64,000 bases of DNA from RGIG3077 sp045541475 (lineage in GTDB: Bacteria; Bacillota; Clostridia; Oscillospirales; Ruminococcaceae). Positions 25,622 through 35,245 of this stretch are shown piece after piece. Position 1 is the stretch's first letter. The number at the start of each line of letters is the position of its first letter. The stretch lies in assembly GCA_045541475.1 (NCBI GenBank), contig JAZQJI010000022.1:4873-68872 (forward strand). The letters run 5' to 3'. The notes beneath the pieces were generated by a model. It did not search any database, was not told the DNA's origin, and saw only the letters and a list, made by a program, of their open reading frames with translations. The position numbers were made by a program, and so were the translations under genes.

Positions 25622-28600
25622 ATGGCAAGAAAAATGAAAACTATGGACGGCAATAATGCTGCCGCATGGGCGTCATACCCCTTCACAGAGGTTGCTGCTA
25701 TTTACCCCATCACACCTTCTTCCGTAATGGCAGAAGTTACTGATGCATGGTCAGCAAAGGGCCAGACCAATATCTTTGGTCAGCCCGTAAAAGTTGTTGA
25801 AATGCAGTCCGAGGCAGGTGCTTCGGGTACAGTTCACGGTTCACTCGCAGCAGGCGCACTCACTACCACTTACACAGCTTCGCAGGGTCTTCTTCTTATG
25901 ATCCCCAACATGTACAAGATCGCAGGTGAGCTTCTTCCCTGTGTTATCCATGTATCCGCAAGATGCGTAGCTTCTCATGCACTTAATATCTTTGGCGATC
26001 ACTCCGACGTATATGCATGCCGCCAGACAGGCTTTGCAATGCTTTGCGCTTCCAACCCTCAGGAAGTTATGGACCTCGGTACAATCGCACACCTTTCCAC
26101 AATCAAGGGCAGAGTTCCCTTCCTTCACTTCTTCGATGGTTTCAGAACATCTCACGAAATTCAGAAGATTGAAGTTTGGGATAAGGAAACAGTTGCTTCC
26201 ATGGTAGACCAGGATGCAATCGCTGCTTTCAGAAGCAGAGCTATCAACCCTGAGAACCCCGTTCTCCGTGGTACAGCTCAGAACCCCGATATCTTCTTCC
26301 AGGCAAGAGAGGCTTGCAACAAGTACTACGATGCAATCCCCGCTATTGTTGAAGAATATATGGACAAGGTTAACGCTGAAATCGGCACAAACTACAAGCT
26401 CTTCAACTACTACGGCGCACCCGATGCAACACACGTTATCGTTGCAATGGGTTCTGTTAACGATACAATTGAAGAAACAATTGACTACCTCAACTCCACA
26501 ATGGGCACAAAGCTCGGTCTTGTTAAGGTTAGACTTTACAGACCTTTCTGTGCTGATAAGCTCGTTGAGGCTCTTCCCGAAACAGTAACACAGATTTCTG
26601 TTCTTGACAGAACAAAGGAACCCGGTGCAATCGGCGAGCCTTTGTACCTCGACGTTGTTGCTGCTCTCAAGGGTACTAAGTTCGAAAACGTTCCTGTTTC
26701 TTCCGGTAGATACGGTCTCGGCTCTAAGGATACAACTCCTGCACAGATCAAGGCTGTTTACTGGAATGACAAATACTTCAAGGGTGAAGACTACAAGCCC
26801 AGATTTACAATCGGTATCGAAGACGATGTTACAAACCTTTCTCTTACAGTTGAAGATAAGGTTGACAGTGCACCTGCAGGCACAACAGCTTGTAAGTTCT
26901 GGGGTCTTGGTTCCGACGGTACTGTTGGTGCCAACAAGAATTCCATCAAGATTATCGGCGACCATACAGATATGTACGCTCAGGCTTACTTTGCTTACGA
27001 CTCCAAGAAGTCCGGTGGTGTAACCGTTTCTCACTTGCGTTTCGGTACAACACCCATCAAGTCCACATATCTTGTAAACATGGCTGACTTTGTAGCTTGC
27101 CACAACCAGTCCTACATCACAAAGTATGACATGGTAAGCGATATCAAGCCCGGCGGTATCTTCCTTCTCAACACTCAGTGGGATAAGGACGAGCTCGAAG
27201 CTAACCTTCCCGGCCAGGTTAAGAAATATATTGCTAAGAACGACATCAAGTTCTATACAATCGACGGCGTTAAGCTTGGTAAGGAAACAGGCATGGGCAA
27301 CAGAATTAACACAATTCTCCAGTCTGCATTCTTTAAGCTTGCTGACATCATTCCTTTCGAGGACGCTCTCAAGTACATGAAGGACGCTGCTACTGCTTCC
27401 TACAGCAAGAAGGGTGAAGATGTAGTTAAGAAGAACCACGACGCTATCGACGCAGGTTACCAGAACATTGTTGAGATTAAGGTTCCTAAGTCCTGGGCAA
27501 GAGCTAAGGATACAGCAATGGGTATGGCTAAGGTTTCTTGCGATAACAAGAAGCTTGAAGAATATGTAAACAACATTCAGATTCCCTGCAACGCTCAGAA
27601 GGGTGATGCTCTCCCCGTATCTACATTTGTTGATATGGCAGACGGTACATTCCCTCAGGGTTCTGCTGCATTTGAAAAGCGCGGTATCGCTGTTGATGTT
27701 CCCGCTTGGAATTCCGACAACTGTATCCAGTGTAACTTCTGTTCATACGTTTGTCCTCATGCTGTAATCCGTCCTATCGCTATGACAGATAAGGAACTCA
27801 AGAAGGCTCCTTCAAGCGTTCAGGAAAGAGCAGTTGACCTTACAGGTATGGCAGGATACAAGCTTGTTATTACAATGTCTGCGCTTGACTGTACAGGATG
27901 CGGCTCCTGCGTAAACGTATGTCCCGGTAAGAAGGGTGCTAAGGCTCTCACAATGATGCCTCTTGATACACAGATGGCTGAGCAGGAAGTTTACGATTAC
28001 TGCCAGACTCTTGACATCAAGGAAGAAGTTATTGAAAAGTTTGAAAAGCAGGCTGTTAAGTCTTCACAGTTCCGTCAGCCTATGCTTGAATTCTCCGGTG
28101 CTTGCGCAGGCTGCGGCGAAACACCTTACGCTAAGCTTGTAACACAGCTCTTCGGCGATAGAATGTATATTGCTAACGCAACAGGCTGTTCTTCAATCTG
28201 GGGCGGCTCCGCACCTTCAACACCTTACTGCACAAACAAGGAAGGCAAGGGTCCTGCTTGGGCTAACTCCCTCTTTGAAGATAACGCAGAATACGGTCTT
28301 GGTATGCACATTGCTCAGAAGACAATCAGAGAAAGAGCAATCGCACTCATCAAGGATCTTAGAGAAACAGCTAAGAAGAAGAACGTTATCGAAGCTATTG
28401 ATAACTACCTTGCAACAGTAGATGACGGCGAGGCTAACACACCTGCAACTTACGCACTTATCTCCGCACTTGAAAAGAGCGGCTATAAGGCAGCAGATGA
28501 TATCCTCAAGTATAAGGATTACTTGCGCAAGAAGTCCGTTTGGATCTTCGGTGGCGACGGTTGGGCATACGATATCGGTTTCTCCGGTCTTGACCACGCA

Positions 28601-29185
28601 ATCGCTTCCGGCGAAAATGTAAACATCTTCGTATTTGATACAGAAGTTTACTCCAACACAGGCGGTCAGTCTTCCAAGTCCACACCTATCGGCGCAATCG
28701 CACAGTTTGCAGCTGCTGGTAAGGAAATCAAGAAGAAAGACCTTGCAGGTATTGCTATGAGCTATGGTTATGTTTACGTTGCTCACATTGCTATGGGTGC
28801 TGACATGAACCAGTGTATCAAGGCAATTAAGGAAGCTGAAGCTTACAACGGTCCTTCACTCATCATCGGTTATGCTCCTTGTATCAACCATGGTATCAAG
28901 ATGTCACTTGCACAGACTGAAGAAAAGCGTGCTGTTGAAGCTGGCTACTGGAACCTCTTCAGATTCAATCCCGAGCTTAAGGCAGAAGGTAAGAACCCCT
29001 TCATTCTTGATTCCAAGGCTCCCAAGGCTGATTATAAGGAATTCATCATGGGTGAGGTTCGTTACAACTCTCTTGCTCGTCAGAATCCTGAAAGAGCTGC
29101 TGAGCTCTTTGCTAAGGCAGAAGCTGCTGCTAAGGATAGATACGATTACCTTTGCAGATTTGCTAAGATGTACGAAGCTGAATAA
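25622..29185 (+). CDS. nifJ: Pyruvate:ferredoxin (flavodoxin) oxidoreductase
   Basis: It converts pyruvate and CoA to acetyl-CoA and CO2, reducing ferredoxin, the central step of clostridial fermentation. The 1187-residue single chain holds all domains. These are the N-terminal pyrimidine-binding part (YPITPSSVMAE), the gamma domain, and two 4Fe-4S motifs (Cys701/704/707/711 and Cys757/760/763/767). The C-terminal thiamine-diphosphate domain has GDGWAYDIGFSGLDH and the metal-binding VYSNTGGQSS. A further cysteine pair occurs in CAGCGETPYAKL. Codon use is highly biased, as for an abundant protein. Confidence 0.98.
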   Translation: MARKMKTMDGNNAAAWASYPFTEVAAIYPITPSSVMAEVTDAWSAKGQTNIFGQPVKVVEMQSEAGASGTVHGSLAAGALTTTYTASQGLLLMIPNMYKIAGELLPCVIHVSARCVASHALNIFGDHSDVYACRQTGFAMLCASNPQEVMDLGTIAHLSTIKGRVPFLHFFDGFRTSHEIQKIEVWDKETVASMVDQDAIAAFRSRAINPENPVLRGTAQNPDIFFQAREACNKYYDAIPAIVEEYMDKVNAEIGTNYKLFNYYGAPDATHVIVAMGSVNDTIEETIDYLNSTMGTKLGLVKVRLYRPFCADKLVEALPETVTQISVLDRTKEPGAIGEPLYLDVVAALKGTKFENVPVSSGRYGLGSKDTTPAQIKAVYWNDKYFKGEDYKPRFTIGIEDDVTNLSLTVEDKVDSAPAGTTACKFWGLGSDGTVGANKNSIKIIGDHTDMYAQAYFAYDSKKSGGVTVSHLRFGTTPIKSTYLVNMADFVACHNQSYITKYDMVSDIKPGGIFLLNTQWDKDELEANLPGQVKKYIAKNDIKFYTIDGVKLGKETGMGNRINTILQSAFFKLADIIPFEDALKYMKDAATASYSKKGEDVVKKNHDAIDAGYQNIVEIKVPKSWARAKDTAMGMAKVSCDNKKLEEYVNNIQIPCNAQKGDALPVSTFVDMADGTFPQGSAAFEKRGIAVDVPAWNSDNCIQCNFCSYVCPHAVIRPIAMTDKELKKAPSSVQERAVDLTGMAGYKLVITMSALDCTGCGSCVNVCPGKKGAKALTMMPLDTQMAEQEVYDYCQTLDIKEEVIEKFEKQAVKSSQFRQPMLEFSGACAGCGETPYAKLVTQLFGDRMYIANATGCSSIWGGSAPSTPYCTNKEGKGPAWANSLFEDNAEYGLGMHIAQKTIRERAIALIKDLRETAKKKNVIEAIDNYLATVDDGEANTPATYALISALEKSGYKAADDILKYKDYLRKKSVWIFGGDGWAYDIGFSGLDHAIASGENVNIFVFDTEVYSNTGGQSSKSTPIGAIAQFAAAGKEIKKKDLAGIAMSYGYVYVAHIAMGADMNQCIKAIKEAEAYNGPSLIIGYAPCINHGIKMSLAQTEEKRAVEAGYWNLFRFNPELKAEGKNPFILDSKAPKADYKEFIMGEVRYNSLARQNPERAAELFAKAEAAAKDRYDYLCRFAKMYEAE

Positions 29186-29212
29186 TCCTTATTCGGAAAA
29201 ATACAGTAAATT

Positions 29213-29243
29213 AAAACGGCAGGATTTTTATCCTGCCGTTTTT
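29213..29243 (+). terminator. Terminator after nifJ
   Basis: AAAACGGCAGGAT pairs perfectly with ATCCTGCCGTTTT around TTTT and is followed by T. Confidence 0.93.
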
Positions 29244-29254
29244 GTTGTTATTTA

Positions 29255-29293
29255 TTGAAATTTGAAATGTTATATGCTATACTGTAAAACAGT
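29255..29293 (+). promoter_or_regulatory. Promoter with operator-like repeat before the ABC transporter
   Basis: TTGAAA (29255-29260) and TATACT (29278-29283) have a 17-bp spacer. The inverted repeat ACTGTAAAACAGT (29281-29293) overlaps the -10 and start region, the usual place for a repressor site. No regulator gene is adjacent. Confidence 0.65.
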
Positions 29294-29333
29294 GTAGTAT
29301 TTTTTATTGTATATAAAGAAAGGATTGGCGCAA

Positions 29334-30035
29334 ATGGCTTTTGTTGAATTGAGCGGAGTATGCAAAAGATATAAAATGGGTGAAGTTACAATTTCTGCCT
29401 CTGAAAATATTGAATTTTCCATAGAAAAGGGCGAATTTGCCGTAATCGTGGGAGAATCGGGCGCGGGCAAAACAACCGTGCTGAATATCTTGGGCGGTAT
29501 GGATACCTGCGATGAAGGTGAAATTTTTGTTGACGGAACCGATGTTTCGAAATATACAAGAAAACAGCTTACGGAATATCGCAGAAACGATATTGGATTT
29601 GTATTCCAATTTTACAATCTGGTGCAGAATTTAACCGCAAAGGAAAACGTTGAAATTGCCTTGCAAATGAAAAAAGACGCAGCAAGAGCGGATGAAGTGC
29701 TTGAGCAGGTAGGCTTAAGCGAAAGAGCAAATAATTTTCCTGCCCAGCTTTCAGGCGGCGAGCAGCAGCGTGTTGCCATTGCAAGAGCTTTGGCGAAAAA
29801 TCCTAAATTACTGCTTTGCGATGAGCCTACGGGCGCACTTGATTACAACACGGGCAAGATGATTTTAAAGCTTTTGCAGGAAGCCTGCCGTGAAAACGGA
29901 ATGACCGTTGTTCTTATTACACACAACCAGGCAATTGCACCCATGGCGGATAAGGTTATAAAAATTAAAAACGGCAAGGTTGCAAGTGTTGCTATAAACC
30001 CCAATCCCATCAGCATAGAAAAAATTGAATGGTGA
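29334..30035 (+). CDS. ABC transporter ATP-binding protein, MacB/LolD type
   Basis: The 233-residue ATPase has Walker A GESGAGKTT, Q-loop FQFYNL, signature LSGGEQQRVAIARAL and Walker B LLLCDEPTGALD. The LSGGEQQ and TGALD variants are typical of the MacB/LolD/FtsE group, which works with FtsX-type permeases. The ATG at 29334 follows AAAGGA. The partner permease starts 31 bases downstream. The substrate is unknown; antimicrobial-peptide efflux or mechanotransmission is usual for this group. Confidence 0.93.
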   Translation: MAFVELSGVCKRYKMGEVTISASENIEFSIEKGEFAVIVGESGAGKTTVLNILGGMDTCDEGEIFVDGTDVSKYTRKQLTEYRRNDIGFVFQFYNLVQNLTAKENVEIALQMKKDAARADEVLEQVGLSERANNFPAQLSGGEQQRVAIARALAKNPKLLLCDEPTGALDYNTGKMILKLLQEACRENGMTVVLITHNQAIAPMADKVIKIKNGKVASVAINPNPISIEKIEW

Positions 30036-30066
30036 TTTTGCTTTTTAGATGAAACGGAGATAAAAA

Positions 30067-33000
30067 ATGAACGCAGCTATTATAAAAAACACTCTGCGTA
30101 AGGTTGCCAAAACCAAAGGTCGCTTTTTGGCAATTACTGCAATAATTGCCATTGGCAGCGGATTTTTTACGGGCGTTAAGGTAACAAGTCCTTCCATGAA
30201 GCAAACTGCGCAGAATTATTATGAAAACACAAATCTGATGGATTTTAGATTTGTTTCTACCCTTGGCTTTGATGATGACGATATCAGCAATATTAAAAAT
30301 TTGCAGGGCGTTACCGAACTTTCTGCCGGATACACCGCAGATTTGTTCTTTGAATATGACGGTGCGTACAATTCAATCGTCAGGATATATTCGCACAACG
30401 AAAACGATAGCGTAAACAAGCCCACGCTTATTTCGGGCAATATGCCGCAAAACGATAATGAATGTGTTATCGATGATGAATTAAAGGGCATATTTCCCGT
30501 AGGCTCTACCATTTCGCTTTCAACTGAAAGCAACGAAAGCGCAGTAAGCGATTTTGTAAGCTATAATGAGTATAAAGTTGTAGGTACGGCTGATTGGTCG
30601 ATGTATATTGATTTTGAGCGTGGTTCCACAACGTTGGGTAACGGAAAAATCAACGCATTTATGCTTATTCCCGATACATCGTTTACCATGCAGGCATATA
30701 CAGCGGTTTATGTAAAATGCGCCGAGCTTGAAAATGTAAACCCGTTCAGTGATGAGTTTGAAACTATTTCCGAGGAAAAGGGCAAATATTTTGAAGACTG
30801 TATGCAGACTTTAGCTCTTGAAAAATCGGACAGAATTTACAGCGAATTTGTAAACGACCCCGATTTTGTCAAGGCGCAGAACGATTACGAAACAGGTCTT
30901 GCCGAGTATGAGCAGGCATACAGCGAGTATGAAACACAGCTTGCTGAATTGGAAAAATTTATAAACGATGCAAATATTCAGATAAGCGATTACACAACGC
31001 TGATTGAAGACGCTACTGCCGAATACGAATCAGGCATAGCAAGCTACAATTCGCAGATTGAGGCGTTGGAACAGAGTGAAATTGACCTTGCCGCAAGAGA
31101 GCAGCAGGCAAACGCCGATGAGATTGAGCTGACAAATCAGCAAAACACACTTGATGGGCTTTATCTGACTATTAATCAGTATAGTTTATACAGCGCGTCA
31201 CAGCCATATCCCGAAAGCTTGCAGACAGCACTTGACAACGCATCAACGCTTGATACAGCAGCGGTAAGTGTAAGCGCGGCGCTTGAAGCTTTTGTTACTG
31301 CGGATGAAAGAGATAAAAGGCAAGCCCGAGGCGATTTGGATGATATTATCGACTTAAAAGAAAGCTCTTTTGAGAGGGAAGCCGAGCGTATCGAAGCGGA
31401 GCGTGCAGACATTGCCACAACCCGAACCGAAAACGAAGCAAAAGCGGCAATTTTGCAGCAGACTAAAACCGAACTTGATGCCGCCAAAGCTGAAATAGAT
31501 ACAAATCAGGCAACGCTTGATGAATATATAAATCAAGTATCAACGGCAATGGCTGAAAGTGAAAGCATACGCACTGAAGCAGAGGCGCAGTTTGGCGAAA
31601 CCGAACAAGCTCTTTTGCAGGCAAAAACTGAAATAGACAACGCTTACGCTGAAATTGAAGAACTTTGTGCCGATGTTGAATGGTACAGCTTTGACCGCGC
31701 TTCAAATATAGGCTATTCTGATTTTGGCACAAATGCGGACAGAGTGGACTCGATTGCAAAGGTTTTCCCCATATTCTTTATAATAGTTGCTGTGCTTGTG
31801 TGCCTTACAACCATGGCGAGAATGGTTGAGGAAGAGCGTGTTGAAATGGGCACGCTAAAAGCACTTGGATATTCACGCACGGCAATTTTGTGGCAGTATA
31901 TAGCATACTCAGTTGCGGCAAGTATAATCGGCTGTGCCGTTGGCCTTGCAGTTGGTGTAAGCATAATACCAAAAGTTATTTTTGAAGCCTACCTGCTGAT
32001 GTATATCATGCCCGAAATGGAACTTATCGTTCCTGCGGGTTATATAATCGGCTGTGTTGCGCTATCGCTTGCCTGCACGGTAATTACGGCAATTGCAACC
32101 TGCATGCACGCTTTGACCGAAACGCCCTCGTCGCTGATGCGTCCCAAGGCCCCCAAGGAAGGCAAGCGAGTTTTGCTTGAAAGATTTGGCTTTATCTGGA
32201 AGCGTTTAAGCTTTAACGCAAAGGTTACGGCACGCAATGTTTTCAGATTTAAAAGCCGTGTGCTGATGACAATAATCGGCATAAGCGGCTGCACGGCACT
32301 GCTGTTGACAGCGTTTACATTAAAATATGCAATATCTGCAATTGTTGATAAACAATATGGCGAGATTTTCAATTATGATGCGCTTTTATATCATGATGAT
32401 AAAGCAGATAAAGCAGAAATTGATGTTATTTTACAAACTAATCAGGATATTACAGAGTTTACACACGCATTACAGAAAAGCTTTGAAATATCGGCAAACG
32501 GCAAAAGCTATGATGGTTATGTTGTTGTGCCCGATGATGCAAATGCGATGAAGAACTTTATTGCTTTGCGCCAGCCGGAAACATACGATGAAATAAACAT
32601 AACGGGTGGCGGAGCGGTCATCAATCAAAAGCTTGCGCAGGTGCTTGATGTTGCCGTTGGCGATGAAATAACTTTGGGAGAAACAAAAACCAAGGTTAAA
32701 GTTGCGGCTGTTACCGAAAACTACACATTTAATTATGTGTATATGTCAAAATCGCTTTACACATCGCTTTTTGGTGAGGAAAAAACCAACATTGTTTATG
32801 CAAATCTTGCGCAAGGCACCGATTGCGATGCACTGTTTAAAGCGTTGGGCGATGCCTGGAAAGGTAGCGAAGGCACGCTTAGCATAAGCTTTACCAAGGA
32901 TTCGGGACAGTCTTTCAGAGATTTGGTTGATACGCTTGATTATATCGTTCTTGTAGTGCTTGCAGCTTCGGGTGCGTTGGCATTTGTTGTGCTTTACAAC

Positions 33001-33336
33001 CTCAACAATATTAATATTGTTGAGCGCCTGCGTGAGCTTGCAACACTAAAAGTTCTTGGCTTTTACGATGGTGAAGTTTCCGCCTATGTATATCGCGAAA
33101 CCACTATAACAGCTCTGCTTGGCACGGTAGCAGGACTTATTCTCGGAACTTTTCTTGCAAAATTTGTTGTTGTAACTGCCGAGGTTGACGTTGTAATGTT
33201 TGCGCGTGATATTCCGCTGTATTGCTACGTTTTGGCAGCGCTTGTAACTATTATGTTTGTTGTTATAGTAAATATCTTTATGTATATCAAGCTGAAAAAT
33301 ATTGACATGGCGGCTTCGATGAAAGCGGTTGAATAG
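30067..33336 (+). CDS. FtsX/MacB-type ABC permease with long coiled coil
   Basis: This 1089-residue permease has a first membrane segment (about 20-40), an extracellular MacB-like domain to about 275, and a Glu/Ala/Gln-rich coiled-coil region of about 260 residues (280-540). Next come three membrane helices near 570-690 (first FtsX unit), another helix near 737-760, a second extracellular domain, and three terminal helices (about 960-1080). The coiled coil could reach far through the cell wall. It forms a transporter with the preceding ATPase. The substrate is unknown. Confidence 0.9.
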   Translation: MNAAIIKNTLRKVAKTKGRFLAITAIIAIGSGFFTGVKVTSPSMKQTAQNYYENTNLMDFRFVSTLGFDDDDISNIKNLQGVTELSAGYTADLFFEYDGAYNSIVRIYSHNENDSVNKPTLISGNMPQNDNECVIDDELKGIFPVGSTISLSTESNESAVSDFVSYNEYKVVGTADWSMYIDFERGSTTLGNGKINAFMLIPDTSFTMQAYTAVYVKCAELENVNPFSDEFETISEEKGKYFEDCMQTLALEKSDRIYSEFVNDPDFVKAQNDYETGLAEYEQAYSEYETQLAELEKFINDANIQISDYTTLIEDATAEYESGIASYNSQIEALEQSEIDLAAREQQANADEIELTNQQNTLDGLYLTINQYSLYSASQPYPESLQTALDNASTLDTAAVSVSAALEAFVTADERDKRQARGDLDDIIDLKESSFEREAERIEAERADIATTRTENEAKAAILQQTKTELDAAKAEIDTNQATLDEYINQVSTAMAESESIRTEAEAQFGETEQALLQAKTEIDNAYAEIEELCADVEWYSFDRASNIGYSDFGTNADRVDSIAKVFPIFFIIVAVLVCLTTMARMVEEERVEMGTLKALGYSRTAILWQYIAYSVAASIIGCAVGLAVGVSIIPKVIFEAYLLMYIMPEMELIVPAGYIIGCVALSLACTVITAIATCMHALTETPSSLMRPKAPKEGKRVLLERFGFIWKRLSFNAKVTARNVFRFKSRVLMTIIGISGCTALLLTAFTLKYAISAIVDKQYGEIFNYDALLYHDDKADKAEIDVILQTNQDITEFTHALQKSFEISANGKSYDGYVVVPDDANAMKNFIALRQPETYDEINITGGGAVINQKLAQVLDVAVGDEITLGETKTKVKVAAVTENYTFNYVYMSKSLYTSLFGEEKTNIVYANLAQGTDCDALFKALGDAWKGSEGTLSISFTKDSGQSFRDLVDTLDYIVLVVLAASGALAFVVLYNLNNINIVERLRELATLKVLGFYDGEVSAYVYRETTITALLGTVAGLILGTFLAKFVVVTAEVDVVMFARDIPLYCYVLAALVTIMFVVIVNIFMYIKLKNIDMAASMKAVE

Positions 33337-33433
33337 TTGCCATTCCTGATTGTGACAAAAATCAGTTTTGCACTTTTGATATTACTAATGCAATTACTTC
33401 AGTAATCAAGCTGAAAAACGGGAGATGTTGAAA

Positions 33434-33766
33434 ATGAACGAACAAGTAAAGGGTTATATCGATAAATACCCAAAAGAGATTATCGATATGTATTCTGAAT
33501 TAAGGCAGATGGTTTTTGAAAGCGTTTTGGTAGAGCCAAAAGAAGAATTGTGGGCAAAACTGCCAAGCTACTGCGTTGGGACGGATTTTGTGCGCCTAAT
33601 ACCGTTTAAAGACCATGTTAACATTGAGGCTAAAGCGGTAATTAAATATAAAGAAGAACTGAAAGGCTATAAAATCACCCCTAAGGGAATGTTGCAGATA
33701 TATGTTAATCAAAATATACCCAAAGAGGTTTTAAAACAGGTTTTTTCTGAAACATTGACAGGGTAA
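33434..33766 (+). CDS. DUF1801 (YdhG-like) protein
   Basis: The 110-residue cytoplasmic protein has the features of the YdhG/DUF1801 fold. These are an N-terminal helix with YPKEIIDMYSELRQMVFE, a central AKLPSYCVG strand-turn, FKDHVNIEAK, and a C-terminal IPKEVLKQVF helix. Family members have been linked to iron handling and frataxin-like folds, but the function is not established. The start at 33434 lies nine bases behind GGAG. Confidence 0.75.
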   Translation: MNEQVKGYIDKYPKEIIDMYSELRQMVFESVLVEPKEELWAKLPSYCVGTDFVRLIPFKDHVNIEAKAVIKYKEELKGYKITPKGMLQIYVNQNIPKEVLKQVFSETLTG

Positions 33767-33770
33767 TAAA

Positions 33771-33804
33771 AAATCCGAAGAAGATGTATTTCTTCTTCGG
33801 ATTT
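33771..33804. terminator. Bidirectional terminator
   Basis: AAATCCGAAGAAGA pairs with TCTTCTTCGGATTT. T-rich tails follow in both directions, strongest for rarA on the minus strand. Confidence 0.88.
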
Positions 33805-33843
33805 GCTTTTATATTTCTATTATATTCAACCATAAAGGGTACG

Positions 33844-35112
33844 TTATTCGTTCTTTATCTTTTTCCAATAATCCTTTGCGCTGTGCTCCTGCTTATTCTC
33901 GCCGTATTGATAATAAACACGGTCTTTTAAAGCATCGGGCAGATATTGCTGTTTAACGTAGTGATTTGGATAATCATGCGGATAAAGATAGTGCTGCCCC
34001 TTGATTTTTGCGTCTTCGCCGTCAAAATGCTTGTTTTGCAGATGTCTTGGAAAATCAAGCGCACCGCCGCCGTTTTCAATATCTTCAAGTGCGGCAGCAA
34101 TGCCAAGATAAGCGCTGTTTGATTTTGGTGCAGTGGCAAGCAAAACAACAGCCTGCGCAAGCGGTATTTTGGCTTCGGGCAAACCTAATTGCATGGCAGA
34201 ATCTACACACGCTTTAACAATCGGCACGGCCATGGGGTATGCAAGCCCGATATCCTCAGAAGCGATTACAAGCAACCGTCTACTAAGAGAAATTATATCG
34301 CCTACGGCGATAAGTCTTGCGGCATAGTGCAAAGCGGCATTTTCGTCCGAACCCCGTATAGATTTTTGCAGCGCTGACAAAATATCATAATGAGCATCGC
34401 CGTCACGGTCGTATCGCATATTACTGCGTTGCGTAAGCTTTTTTGCACATTCAAGCGTTACCAAAATCTTGTTTGGCATAATATCGCCCGCAAGAGCACA
34501 AAGCTCGGCAGTGGTAACGGCTTTTCGCACATCGCCGCCGCAACCCAAAGCTATATGCTCGCATACGCCGTCTTCAAGCTCAATTTCAATATCTTCGCTT
34601 TCGGCGTAAAGTTTAAACGCACGCTTTAAAGCAATTTCGACGTCATTTGCTTCAACGGGCTTGAACTCAAACACGGTTGAACGGCTGATAATTGCGTTGT
34701 AAACGTAAAAATAAGGGTTTTCCGTTGTTGATGAAATCAGCGTGATTTTACCGTTTTCTATATATTCCAGCAAACTTTGCTGCTGCTTTTTGTTGAGATA
34801 CTGAATTTCATCAAGATAGAGAAGAATACCGTTAAAGCCTGCCAGGGTTTCGGTCTGCGATATAATATCTTTAATGTCGGCAACGCTTGCCTGTGTACCG
34901 TTAAGCTTAAAAAGGCACATATTTGCGTTTTCCGCAATAATTCGGGCAACGGTGGTTTTGCCTACGCCCGAAGCGCCGTAAAATATCATGTTGGGGATTT
35001 TGCCGTTTTCGATAATTCTGCGCAGCGGCATACCTTTATCAAGCAGATGATGCTGACCTACAACGTCATCAAGATTTTTCGGGCGGATTAAATCCGCAAG
35101 AGGTGTTGACAT
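33844..35112 (-). CDS. rarA: Replication-associated recombination protein A (AAA+ ATPase)
   Basis: RarA/MgsA (WRNIP1 family) acts at stalled replication forks and interacts with single-strand binding protein. The 422-residue product has the family opening PLADLIRPKNLDDVVGQHHLL, Walker A GASGVGKTT, Walker B LYLDEIQYLNKKQQ, sensor SSTTENPYF, and the C-terminal clamp-loader-like helical part including YLYPHDYPNHYVKQQYLP. Length is normal. It follows glyA on the same strand, with a terminator between them. Confidence 0.96.
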   Translation of the reverse strand: MSTPLADLIRPKNLDDVVGQHHLLDKGMPLRRIIENGKIPNMIFYGASGVGKTTVARIIAENANMCLFKLNGTQASVADIKDIISQTETLAGFNGILLYLDEIQYLNKKQQQSLLEYIENGKITLISSTTENPYFYVYNAIISRSTVFEFKPVEANDVEIALKRAFKLYAESEDIEIELEDGVCEHIALGCGGDVRKAVTTAELCALAGDIMPNKILVTLECAKKLTQRSNMRYDRDGDAHYDILSALQKSIRGSDENAALHYAARLIAVGDIISLSRRLLVIASEDIGLAYPMAVPIVKACVDSAMQLGLPEAKIPLAQAVVLLATAPKSNSAYLGIAAALEDIENGGGALDFPRHLQNKHFDGEDAKIKGQHYLYPHDYPNHYVKQQYLPDALKDRVYYQYGENKQEHSAKDYWKKIKNE

Positions 35113-35188
35113 AAAAGCACTCCCGTTGTTGTGTATTGATAATATATATTAAATAGTATATATGGATATATTGCATAGGTAAAATTTA

Positions 35189-35224
35189 AACCGCAGAAAA
35201 AGCAACGGCGCTTTCTCTGCGGTT
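35189..35224 (-). terminator. Terminator after glyA
   Basis: A 15-bp stem (AACCGCAGARAAAGC with its complement, one G-T pair) and an AAATTTT tail on the minus strand. Confidence 0.85.
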
Positions 35225-35245
35225 AATTTACGGTTGCGGAAAGAA

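Noticed and set aside
25841..27439. 532-codon open frame opposite nifJ
   Set aside because: It lies wholly antisense to a highly conserved enzyme, has no ribosome binding site, and its Cys/Val-rich translation is what biased sense codons produce in reverse.
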